This document shows positions 48,901-61,748 of a stretch of DNA of 64,000 bases, one piece after another (position 1 is the stretch's first letter; every line of letters begins with the position of its first letter). The translations under genes and the position numbers were made by a program. Where the stretch lies: assembly GCF_029873635.1 (NCBI RefSeq), contig NC_080422.1:15531936-15595935 (forward strand), in the 5' to 3' direction. The DNA comes from Malania oleifera. Lineage: Eukaryota > Streptophyta > Magnoliopsida > Santalales > Ximeniaceae. The notes beneath the pieces are model-generated. The model was not told the origin of the DNA. It did not search any database and was given only the letters and a program-made list of their open reading frames with translations.

Positions 48901-51892
48901 GGGTTGGTTTAGGCATGGGGATCCACTCTCATCTTCTTTGTTTGTTCTTGTGGTTCACATCTTCAGTAGATTGATTTATAGGGCTGTCAACAAGGGATTT
49001 GTTAGAGGAATTGAAGTAAGGAGTTCGGGGGTATGGGGTGTTCATCTTCAGCTTGCAGATGATATATATTTTTTTCTTGTAAGATCACAGTTGAGTCTTT
49101 TGTAAATGTGATTACTTTTTTGCAATTGATTGAGAGGGTCTTTGGTTTGAAAATAATTTTGGGGAAGAGTGAGTTAGCTTGTACCAATTTGAGTAAGTCT
49201 AGATCTTTAGAGTTGTCCTCTTTGGCTGGTTGTGGTACTCTTGATTGGCCTTTGACTTATCTAGGAGTGCCTTTGGGCGGTAATCATAGGTTGGTTTTAT
49301 TTTGGAACCTTGTGGTGGATAAGGTGTCCAAGCAGTTGGACAGTTAGAAGGGTGTTTTATTCTCTCTAGGTGCACCATGTGCGTATTACTTTCAGGCATG
49401 TGTCACTTGTAGTCCTCTCTATTCCTTGTCTATTTTTTGAATTCATGTGGGCATTGCTAGAAATATTGGTTAATAAGGAATTTCTTATGGTCTGGGGTGG
49501 GGGAGAAAAGGGATCATTAAGTTAGTTGGTCTAAAAGGGAGGGGCTTTGGATCTTGGTATGTTGGTGTCTAAGAACATTATCTTAATGGGTAAATTTGGC
49601 ACAAAGTTATTCAAATTAAATTTGGATTGCAGGGTAATGGTTAGGATGCTAATTTGGTGCTGAATTGTTCTTTTGAGTCCTTAGAAGTGTATTTTGCAGA
49701 TTTATCCTCTTTTTTATTCCTTATACTAAATTTATTGCGAGTGATGTTGCTGCATCGGTTTTGGGAAGACATTTGGTTGGGAGATTCTGTGCTTTGCACT
49801 TATTTTCTTTGTTTGCTTAGGCGGTCCTCTTTGCATTATAATCCTATTTTTATTTCTTTATTTCTAAATGGGGATGAATTCTCGTATTCATTTTTGGGGG
49901 TCAATGGTAGGGAGTTTTTGGAGCTCACCTCCTTATTATGCTTGTTTGAGGATATTTGTCCTTTTAGGACAGACTACTGGTTGTGGGTCCTTGTCTTTGG
50001 GAAGTATTCTTGCAAATCTTTTATAGAGTATTTGACTCATAAGGACATGTCTTTATTGCTTCATCTTACTATTTGGAAGGCCAAAGTCCCCTCCAGTATT
50101 AAGGCTTTTATTTAGTTAGTTGTTCTTAATAGAGTTTACACTATTGTTGTAGTGTTGGAGGCCTTGTAAGGCTTCTCTGCATGTTTGTTCTTTATGTCTC
50201 TCATTTATTCCCTTCGTTGTTCCTTTTCATGGAGGGCGTGGAATGATTTATTTAGACTATCTGGAGAGAACTGGGTCAGCCCAGAATCCATGGACAATCT
50301 ATTGACTATCTCTTTTTTAGGTTTTGAGAGGAGTTTAGATGGTTTGGTATTGTTTAGGTGAGGGCGCTTTTTAGGACTTGGTTGGAGCAGAATGCATATA
50401 TGTTTGCAGGAAAGAAGATATCTTCTTCGATGATTTGGTATAGGATTCAATACTTGTCCTCATTGTGGACGGTGGACCTTTGTGGTTGTTTCAAAGATTG
50501 TCTTTTTTAAGCCTAACAACATGAATGGAATGTAGTTTTTTTTTTTTTTTTGTTTCCTCTTTGAGGGTGGCTTTGGATCAATAGTTTTGAGTCCCAATAA
50601 AAACAGCCCCCTTGCATAAAAGCAGGGGTAAGGCTGTGTACACCACGACGAGCCTCCCTGAGGGAGAACCACCAATGGTGTATTTTAGATGTTCATATTG
50701 TATGTAGGTTTTTATGTTTTATTCTGAAATTGTTATTTTAGAAGTTTAGTCCATTTAGGTTTATTTTGTGTATTTAAGTACTTTAGGTTTGTTTTGTAAT
50801 TTCTTGTTTTATTGGGCCCTTTATGTAAATATGTGTTCTAGTTAGTATTGGGTATTGGCATGATCTTAAATTTCCATGAGATTGTCAAAAATTTCGGTTT
50901 CCGTGACCCTCGAAATTGAAATGGCAGTCGATTTCCGTCTTGCATAATTTCCATTAAAATCTCAACAAATTATCCGAAATTTATCGAAATTTTGAAATTT
51001 TAGCGAAACTTGTCGAAATTTGAACTATGCAATGTTAGGAATGAAGTGAAATTTCTCTCTTAAATTATTTTATTTATTTTTATCAAAACAAAAGATTATT
51101 ACAAGTGTTTTTGAAATTTTATGAAAAAATAAACCTACAACAACATTTTATCTAACCATTCTTGTCTAAATTATCATTATTTGTTTATAGAAAATATTTA
51201 AGTGACTTATGAATTTCATTTGTGTTAACTGATTCACTAAATATGTTAAATGTACATTATCTTACAAATATGTTTGATGCACATATTATATTACAACTTT
51301 TCCACCTCATACACAGCATAGATGTATTTACTTGTAATATATTAGTCCTAAAACTTACATTATTATGTCTATTAATCATTTCTAAAGCTTTGTAAAAGAA
51401 TTCCATGTTTTACCACTGATTTCCATTATTTTTCGAAATCAAAATCGAAATTGACATTGAAATCAAAATTTCCGTCGAAATTTAAGTACTTTTGGAGCTT
51501 CGAAATTTGAGTCGAAATCGAAATTTAAGACCTTGGGTATTGGGACCTTTATTTAAAATATGTGTTCTAGTTAGTAGTGGGTATAAGTGCTGGACATGTA
51601 ATTTATTGTACAGTTACTGTTTGAATCAGATTGCAGTTTCCCTTTCTGTCTCTGTCTCTGTCTCTCTCCCTCTCTCTTTGTCTCTCTCCCCTGCAGGTTC
51701 TCCTCCTCTTCCTCCTCCTCCTCTCTTCTCCTTCTTCCTTCTCTTTTCTCTTCTAATTCTGTCTCTGACCTTCCCCTTCTCTCTTCTTGTCTTTCTGTTC
51801 TGTCTCCCCACTGCTGCTGCTACTTCTCTCATCTTCTCCTTCTTATCTCTTCTCCTTCTCCTTCTCCTTCTTCTAATTCTTTCAATTTAATC

Positions 51893-51928
<36 letters not shown>

Positions 51929-54530
51929 TTCTAATATCTGTCCTGCATCAAATTGGTATCAGAGCAAACCATGATCACCACGCAGCCATTTGATGGCGGA
52001 ATTCCCAGGAATTCAAACACTGTAGCACTGCCAAAACTTCCCAGAAATAGAGTCATGTCCCTAAAATTCGAGCACCATTTTCCACCAACCAAACCACAAC
52101 ACCTCCCTTATCACCACAATCAGACACCCCCGAAACCCCTTCCTTTGCAATATCCTCTCCATCTGGTAAAGGAGTGGTCCCCACGTGCCACCTGAAACTG
52201 CCCCAGCCGGCAGCCCTTCTAAATCTCCTATTTCTTGCATTTTTTTTGCTACACCTCCATCATCACTGGAATCCATATGCCCTGGTCTTTCCCCAGCCAG
52301 GACCTGTTGCTGGAGGTCCATCGCCAGCGGCTCATGCGCTCGACATGCTGGCCATGCACGTGGGGAAGTTGCTGGACTTGCCCTGTTTTCCCCAGATTCA
52401 TGAGAAATTACTTCCAGCTTTGAGAATTTGGATTTTACCTGATATTTTGAAGCTTTCTGAGTGAATATTGAATTATCAATCTTGGTTCGCATTCCCAAGG
52501 TGAAACACAGCCTATCTTGGGCTGCTTGAGCAAATTTCAGAGTTTTGAAGGTCTGCTAACATCCAAATTGAAGCCTAGTTGCTGTGTTTTGAGATTTACA
52601 GCGACAAATTGCTTTCTTCTTTGAGATTTTTATGTTTATTTTGAAGAAACTAATCTTGGATTTCTTGGTTCATATTTTTGGAGGGTAAAATCTGTGTTCT
52701 GTCACATTTCTTGAAGCATCTGTGAGAAGTTGAAGTGATCTCGAAACTACGAAGTCAGAACATGGAGGTTTTGGTAACTTTATATAGACTTGCACTACTT
52801 GGACTTCATAGAAATTGTTTTAATGTTGCTTATCTATTTAGAACTTGTTTGAGTTTGCATCGATCCATATTTACTCTCTGTTTGAAAAAAAAAAAAGGAG
52901 TAAATTCTGTGTATGTGGTTCCTACATAGTTGGCAATTCTCAACAACTACTGGGCCAACTGTGTAGTCCTAGACAACTTTCTTCTAGTGTCACCGATTAT
53001 TACCTCAAATTTAGAGACCTCATTTATCGGTGTGCTCTTAGCAAGGAACCTAGAATGGTCATTTTGTTCAAGAAAGGGTTGATGGATGAATCAAAAGGTT
53101 TATGATTATGCGAATTCAAAAATATCCCACTACTCTATATCAGGCTTACCACATGGCTTTGGAAGCTGAGAGATCTCTCCAACCACCAATCTATAACACC
53201 ACTTCCTATCTTAAAGAATTTCATCATTCTAGATCAATTTCTCCATGGTCACGCAGTTCCTAGATCCTCACAAGATGTTCAAGAGAACTCAAATTGTTGA
53301 GGATAAACAATGAAATATCAGAAGTGCCAATGCAAATTCTTTTGTAATTGAGTATCATGACTACAAAAATGATTTGCATATTACTAGTGCACAATTTTTT
53401 GATTCTTTAGTGGACGTGACTCATGAATCTTCTCAATGGTCAGAAGGTAGTCCTAGGCCCACCAAAGATTTTCAATAGAAAACTCAACTTGTTGAGGATA
53501 TCAAAAATGCCCATCCAAATTGTTGCATAATGGAATATCATGACTACATAAATGACATGCATATAACTAGTGCACATTTTTTTGGTTCTTCTGCTGATGT
53601 GAGCCATGAATCTTCTCAAAATGAGGTCGTAGACTTTTCTTTAGTTACCCTAAGCATTGTTGGAGCCTCTAGGCCAGAGATATGGACCTTGATTTGTCAT
53701 CACACTTGGTTGTTGAAAACTTGCAATGAACAGCAAGATGAGTTGCCAACTACTAGGACGGATATGCTTGTCAATGCCCTTGCTCTTCAACCTCAATTTT
53801 CCATTTCTAACCCAAAGAGTGAGGAACAATTTGGTGCTGTAGAGTGTTGAAAATTCTTTTATCATGGAACCTATTGTTGAAAATCCTCTTGAGATTATTT
53901 CTCCTCAATCCAGTAAACTTGCTCCTCCATCCCTTTTGTCTTCTCCCTCTACATTATCCCTAACAAAATCTAGTGAAATATTGTCCATCGTCTTAGAGTA
54001 TGGTCCGAATGCATATTTGCTTGAGCTGCCAATAGATTTGGATATTAAATTCATTTCTTGTTTGGAGGACTTGTTATTTTATCAGAGGACACTGCAGCCT
54101 TCTATGCTACTTGCGGTTGGACAATCTACTACATATTCTCAAATGGTGATTGACGATGCAATGCAGATCGTGCCTCCTCTTTATTTGCCTGCATGTTTGA
54201 CTTTGTTCCCACACATGGAGCTATAGCTACTGCGCCATTACAAAACTCGAGGTTGAGTTTTCTCTAACAAATGTTTGATGGAGAATAACCAATGGAGGAT
54301 TTTAGATGTTCATATTGTATCTAGGTTTTTATATTTTAGTTGGGAAAGTCTTGTTATTTTAGAAGTTTAGTCAATTTAGGGTTATTTTGTGTATTTAAGT
54401 ACTTTAGGATTATTTTGTAATATCTTGTTTTATTGGGGCCTTTATGTAAATATGTGTTCTAGTTAGTAGTGGGTACGAGTGCTGGACATGTAAATTATTG
54501 TACAGTTATTGTTTGAATCAGATTGCAGTT

Positions 54531-54566
<36 letters not shown>

Positions 54567-57500
54567 TCAGGTTCTTTTTCTTCTTTGTTCTTCTCTTTCT
54601 GTTCTATCTTCCCACTGCTGCTGCTACTTCTCTTCTTCTTCTTGCTCTCTTCTTCTCTTATTCTTATCTTCTTCTTCTTCTTCTCCTCCTAATTCTTTCA
54701 ATTCTATCTATATAAATAAATTCTAATATCTGTCCTACATCACTCCCCTTAGCCCTGAGAGGGCATTTAAAATAACTTAAGCCAAATGCCTCCCTTAAGG
54801 GTTATTTTCACTTCCCCTTGTCAAGCTTCTTGTTCAGAGTAGATATTTGATTATTGTGAAGATTTTCCCTTATGTCACTGTTGATAGGATAAACCCTCTT
54901 GGTAGTAAATGTGTTATAATGGACTTGATTATTTGTTCCTCCTCACATTGCTAAACTGCGTGTTATGTTCTACTATATATGTGTGTGTGTGTGTATGCAT
55001 ATATGGAGAGAGAGAGAGAGAGGGGAATGGGGGATAAAGGAAGAGAAGAAGAAGAAAAAGAAGAAGAAATTTGATTTTTTTTTTTTAAAAACCAAAATGG
55101 TGTTTTTGAAATTTAAAATGCTAAAATCGGAAAGGTCTGAAACCATTTACAAATATGGGGCAATCTGCAACTTCAAGATGTGGACAGAGAGAGATGGAGA
55201 GAGAGGGGGGGGGGGGGGGGACTGGGAATAAAGGAAGAGAAGAAGAAATTTGAATTTTTTTTTTAATAAACCAAAATGATGTTATTTGAAATTTAAATTA
55301 CTAAATAGGAAAAGTCTTAAACCATTTACAAATATGGGGCAATCTGCATCTGGAAGATGTGGACAGCCCGAGGGCCCAGGTAAATAAGGCTTGATTGCAG
55401 AAATTGATTATGAGCAGAACAATGTTGAGAAGAGAACCAGCCACAAACAGCGTGTGAGGTGGGAACAAGTTGTAGAAAGGGGACGTCATTGCAGGCGCAT
55501 GTGAGGTGTAAATGAGCTTGAGCATGCAGATGATGTATGTGAGGGAGAAAGAGGATGAGCCAGACGGAGAGCTTGGGGAGGCTCTGCCCTGAGCTGCGGC
55601 AACAATGATAGTTGCTCTGTTGGAGGGACTTCTCATCTGATCTCAAATCACTCTCTGTTGTGCCCTGCAGGGATAGTTTCATTGTCAACCTCCTTTTCTT
55701 ATTTTTTGCCCATTTTTTATTCTAATTTTTTTTTTGTTGACAATTCCGTGGGGATGTTCATAAATGCATATTTATGACATAGAAACAACAAAGAAATGGA
55801 AAAGTATTATTCTTGGAAGCACAATAAATCACTTTGGCTCTGCATTGCTAAAGAAACTTAACTGGAATCAATAGATTGTGGAGACCAAGATCTTGTTAAA
55901 TCACAAGTAGATCTGATCTTGGTAGATCGCAAGTAGATCTTTGTAAAAAGTGAAAATGGTAAAGAAGAAGCAGAATTCTCCAAAGGTAGTTCCCTATCAC
56001 TTAAAACAGAATTGTCCATAGGTAGTTCCTTATCACTTAAAACAGAATTGTCCATGGGTAGTTTCCCTATTACCTAAAACAAACTTATATGGGATGTTAC
56101 TGGTAGGTTTAGTAATGTTGTGATGTATTTTGTTCTTTAGAGATGCATAGTAGATCATTTTATTATTCACCTTTGCACTAGAGGGAAAATACTCTTAATT
56201 TCTTATGTAGATGGTATTGTGATCATAGGTGCCACAAGCCAGGCTTGTTTAGTGCATTATACTTGCCTATAAATGTTTGTCTTGTGCACATGGGATAGAT
56301 AATCATCGTGTAAATACTAGTGTTGGTTTTATTCCTTGAGTAGGATAATACCTTAGTGAAAAAAGTGAATATGACTCTTTGTCACTTTGATGTTTCCTAG
56401 TGATAGAGACAATAGCATAGAAGGCTTTCTGGGGGAAGGTGAGTGTTCATTAATCATTGTACAATTCATTCGCTATTGTCAACGTGTTTAACCTACTTGC
56501 CTCCTTAGCCAAACATGTCGCTTATGGAGGTGTGATTAGTGAATTCTGTTGCTTTACAATTTGTTGCGGAATGAATTCCTTCTTTGATTTCATGGTTGCT
56601 TATTGCTTCTATTGCTTTCACAATTGCTTACTGTTCTTGCTTCATATTTGATGATTGTGAATTTGTTCATATGGTGAGACCGCGGTTAAATTTCGCCTGA
56701 CAAGTTAAGCTAGTGTGCTACAACTAGTATTGCACAACCCTTCACAAGTGAAGTGTTCAACTTGTGTCAATAGGATTAGGGGATGATAGTTAAGGAATTG
56801 TAGAGTTGAAAATGTTCCCATAAAATTAGATTAAGCTTAGAGATCTTAGCCAATTGAGATACTTCTTGGGCGTTGATGTTGCTAGAGTTCATCATGATAA
56901 TTCACTTTCTCATAAGTAATATGTTCTTGACCTACTATTTGAGAAACAAGGAAAAACGTTGGGTCAAAGCATGCAAATACTAGCATGGATCCAAACAACA
57001 CAATGAGTTGCCATATGATCCTACACGACATAAAATATTGGTTGGAGAATTGAATTATATCATAGAGAGCCGACCAAATGTCTCCTTTTTACTTAGTCAA
57101 TTTCTTGGTGCTCCACCTTGACAAACTAATCACAGAGATGCAATTTAGAATTTGTATCTCCAGAGGTACAAATCGTGCTTTGCTTTATTGAAATCATGGT
57201 CATACATAGATTTATGGTTAGACCATGGTTGTTAGAATATGAAGATTTGTAAGTTGAATTGCATAATTTGTATCAATTCCACACCAAATCGATTCAAATC
57301 TTATCGGAGAATAAAAAAAAAATCTAAATTGTCGTCAAATCTATCAATTCACACCATTTTGAACCTCTCATATCCAATTAGGGGTGTATTTGGGCCGAGT
57401 CAATATAGTGGGATACTCTCGGTTGATCTCAAAATTGTCGAACTTGATATCTACTTGGCAACGAATTCTTGAAACTCGAGCTCGACTTGATTAAGTTTGA

Positions 57501-60500
57501 TTTGGTTATAACTAATTTTAAATACAACAACAAGAAGAAGCCTTCAATCCCACTAGGTAGGGCCGGCTACATGAATCCTTTTCTGCCAATTCACTCGATC
57601 GAGAGCGTTTTCCTCTATTAGATTGAGAGCTATTAAATCATTCCTCACTACCTCATTCTAAATTATTTTTGGCCTACTCCTACACCTTTTCATGTTAGAA
57701 ACAATAACTAACTCAATCCTCCTCAAAGGTGCTCTATTAGGCTTGCGTTTTAAATGCCCAAACCTTCTAGCTGCCCCACCCTTATCTTGTCTTCTATCGG
57801 TGTTATGCCTTATTTATTATGTATATGCTTATTTTTTACCTTATCTTTTAATGTTATACCACTCATCCACCTTAACATTCACATTTCAACAACTTTTACT
57901 TTTGTTACACTTTGTTTCTTAGTTGTCCAACATTCTAAACCATAGCATAGTCAGTCTTATAACCGTCTTATAAAGCTTTCCTTTTAATTTTAAGGATATT
58001 CTATGATTACACAACACACTTGACACACTCCTCCATTTTACCAAACGTGGTTTAATTCTATGTACTGTGTCTTCTTCAATTGTCCCTTTCATTTGGGTAA
58101 TAGATTCAAGATATCTAAATCTATTAGTGCTATTAATCTCTTGATTATTAAGTTTAATCTTCTCTCCACTACTACTTATATTATTGAAATTACATTTTAT
58201 ATATTCTGTCTTATTCCTACTTATCCTAAACCCTTTAGACTCTAATGTGGCTTTCCAAAGTTCTAGTTTAGATTCCACTCCGCTCTTACTATCATCAATC
58301 AATACGATATCATTTGTAAACAACATACACCGAGGGATCTCATTTTGAATATTCCTAGTAAGTTCATCAATCACTAGGACTCAAAGTAAAACCTTGATGT
58401 ACACCTATTGTGATTGAAGAATCTTTAGATTCCCCTCATACGCTAGTCACTACTCTACTGTACGTATCCTTGATGAGCTCAGTATATTTACTGCAAACCC
58501 TCGTTTTTTCTAAGATCCATTAAAGAACTTCCCTAGGTACTCTATCGTAAGCTTTCTCTAGGTCAATAAAAACCATATACAAGTCCCTTTTCAACTTTCC
58601 TAGGTACTCTATCATAAGCTTTCTCTAGGTCAATAAAAACTATATACAAGTCCCTTTTCTTTTCTCCAAAATTTTCCATTAAGCTTCTTAAAAGATGAAT
58701 AACTTCTATGTTGATCTCCCAAGCATAAAACCAAATTTATTTTCTAAAATTCTCGTTTCTAGCCTTATTTTATGTTCAATTATTCTTTCTCATAATTTCA
58801 TTGTATGACTCATAATCTTAATTCCATAATAGTTATTATAGTTTTGAATATCACCTTTATTTTTGTATAAAGGTATTAACGTACTTTTCCTCCATTCTTT
58901 TGACATTTTCTTGATTTTTATAATAATGTTGAATAAATTATTTAACCAAATATTTCCTTTATCACCTAAACATTTTCAAAGTTCAATTGATATTTTATCT
59001 GATCTTTATAGATTTCCCACCTTTCATCTTTTTTAATGTCATCTTAACTTCAAGAACTCTAATTTTGCGAATAAATCTCGTATTTCTAGTCTTCTCCTCA
59101 TTTGTCACTTCCAAGTCCAATATTCTATTTTGGTTTTCTTAAACAACTTATTAAAGTATCTTCGCCACCTCTCTTTTATGTCTTCTTCTCTAGTTAGGGC
59201 ATTATCATTCTCATCTTTTATACATTTACTATCACCTAAATCTTTGCATTTTCTATCTCTTACTCTAGCAAGTTTATAAATGTCTTTTTCCTTTTTTTTT
59301 TTTCGTATCTAAACTAGCACATATAGTATCATAAGCATTGTGATTAGGTTCACTAATAGTTAGTTTTTTTTTCCTTTTCTTTTGTATTTTTTCTTGCCTC
59401 GTTATATTTTTCAAGATTTTCTATATTTCTACAATTTTGCTATATTTTATACCAAATTATTTTTGTTTTAACGTCCTTTTGGACTTCTTTACTTTGTAAG
59501 AATCTTCCTTCGACTCACCTAAAAACTCTTTTGCTATCCTTATGATAGAATTAGCTATTTTATTCCAAACAATATTTGCATCTACCTAATTCCCTTTAGT
59601 CCAATCACACTCTTTAATCATTTAATATTTGAATTTTACTATATTATCTCCCTTCAAACTCCATCATCTAATCCTCCTATGTTGATTTATGTTACTCTTT
59701 TTCTTTCATTTTTAAATATGTATATCTAATACTTGGACTCTATGTTGTGTAGCCAAATGTTCATCTGGGATAACTTTACAACCCTTACAAGATAGATGAT
59801 CCCCATTCCTAGTTAAGAAGAAATCTATTTGGCTTTTATCGTGCCCACTTTTGAAAGTTATAAATTAATTTTAGATACATGTATAAATTATATATAATGC
59901 TTATATAATATTAAATATATGTATGAAATATATATTATATGACTTATATAACATAAAAATAACAAAATGAAAAAGCTCGATTAAGCTCATGAGTAGTATT
60001 ACAAAGCTTGAACTTGACTCGAACTCGAGTAGAGTCGAGCTATTGAGCACGCATTTACATCCCTATATCCAATCATGTGAACCTGTCAAGGTTGAGTCCT
60101 CCGGCACCCCCCCTCTTTCCCTCAACTTCTTTTTAAAATTAAAAGCTGGGTATAAGGTGTTTGGTAAACCACTTTTTAGATTTTAAAAATCCAGCTTTTA
60201 GCTTTTTGGGGGAGATTGTAGAACTTATGGATTTGAAGCTTTTAAAAGCTAAAAACTAAATTTTTTCTCTACAAATTATTCTATTTCATTGTTGTGCTAA
60301 GTTTTTTTTTTTTTTTTTGTTTTTGTTTTCAAAATTTTCAAAATTTTCAATGCATTAATTGCATTTCCAAAAAAAATACATACCCATTTTTAATCATTTT
60401 AAATACTTTCAAGCATCTTACTACTTCTTTACCCAACATTAAAAGCCAACATTTTCTTTCTAGCAACTCCTTTTATAGGGGGCCCAAACATTTTTTAGAG

Positions 60501-61713
60501 CAATCTCAGTAAACTCCTTTTCATCAGATCCTTTCTAAAAGATCCTTTTAACCAACTGGATTTGACTGCTTTAAAACTCCAAAAACAGAATTTTTTTTTT
60601 ACTGATTTTTTTTTACACTTGCCTTCCATTCCTTCTCTATGCTGGCTCCAGCTGAAAAAAAGGAGAAAACAGAACTTTCGGTCTTTTTTTACCTCACAAA
60701 ACCATTATTAACTCTTGGAGGAGTCTAGTATGTTGCCAATGCCATTGAGAAGGGGTAAAATGCTGGTTGGCTAAGGTCGTATTCCTGCTTTGCTGTGTTA
60801 TTAAGATCCAAAGGTTGGTTTGTTTAGTAATTATTATATCAGTTTTATTTTATTTTATTTTAAAATTTTGCTCTTTAATTAGAGAGCATATGTATGAAAT
60901 ATGATTGTTTTTTGTTGATGAACACTAAAATTTTTGCTTTTTATTCTTTCTGCTTTGATTCTTTCCCCTAAACGACATAAAGTCCAGTTTTTTTATACAA
61001 AAAAATAATTTTCTTGGACTCCTTCCCTTTGTATTGTTGACAGAAAGCATATATATGATTTTTTCTGTTAAATTTAAATGTATTTTATTGTTTGTTGTAT
61101 GCACATAGTATATGAACGTCATTTGAAATCAGTTTTGAAAAATGTTACTGAATCTTATGATTTGATTTTTGATTCCTGAAATTTGGATATCAATTACAAT
61201 TCAAATATCAAATTAACACCTATGGTTATTCTAATGTAGATTGATGCAAATTTCTATTGTGGTTTGGAATTTGAAGTATCTCCAGAGTGCATCACCAGGT
61301 GCTGTGCTGCTGTTGGTTGTAATTTGATAACTAATTGTTGTTGCACGATGAAGTATAAATATAGAGCTATGACACACACTGCATGTCAGTTGACCTGGCT
61401 GATTATTTTGCATCTAATCCAATATATCGTGAGCAAACCAAACACATTGAGGTTGACTATTGTTTTATCTGAGAGCTCCTGAAAAAATGCTATTCGTACG
61501 TTGTCAGTGAGAGATCAGAGTATCAACTAGCAGATTTGTTTACTGAACCTTCAGGAAATTCTAGAATAAATTTATATTTGTTACAAGCAGGGAACTTTTG
61601 CTATATATCCTCCTGTTTGAGGGGACTGTTAAGTGAGTTATGGGCATATCCTTCCTCTGTATACTCTTGTTTAATAGAAAATAAAGAGGAGCTAGCCCTA
61701 GTGTGTTTCTGCT

Positions 61714-61748
<35 letters not shown>

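Larger units (their letters stand above)
50659..54742 (+). mobile_element. Internally deleted Ty3/gypsy element, CTCCC duplication
   Basis: 5' LTR 50659-51950, 3' LTR 54276-54742, with CTCCC at 50654-50658 and 54743-54747. A TTGGTATCAGAGC primer site follows the 5' LTR at 51954. Inside are a gag segment near 52960-53200 (SVTDYYLKFRDLIYRCAL) and, directly before the 3' LTR, the end of an integrase-type region (YGPNAYLLELPIDLDI, 54000-54050). Protease, RT and RNase H are absent, so the copy is a short deletion derivative that would have needed helper proteins. It is a broken fossil with a later MITE in its 5' LTR. Confidence 0.8.
54748..56130. other. Intronic sequence with tandem duplication and GC-richer block
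   Basis: Apart from the two entries below, this stretch of intron 2 shows no gene. It includes a (GT)n run at 54979-54993 and two short direct repeats of GAATTGTCCAT(A/G)GGTAGTT near 56009 and 56045. Confidence 0.45.

Noticed and set aside
50605-50650. Fragment resembling the 3' half of an Au-type SINE (GCAGGGGTAAGGCTGTGTACA)
   Set aside because: Only about 40 bp, no tRNA-like boxes and no duplication; noted only.
60150-60540. MITE-like block with AGCTTTTAAAAGCT symmetry
   Set aside because: End similarity is weak and no target duplication was found.
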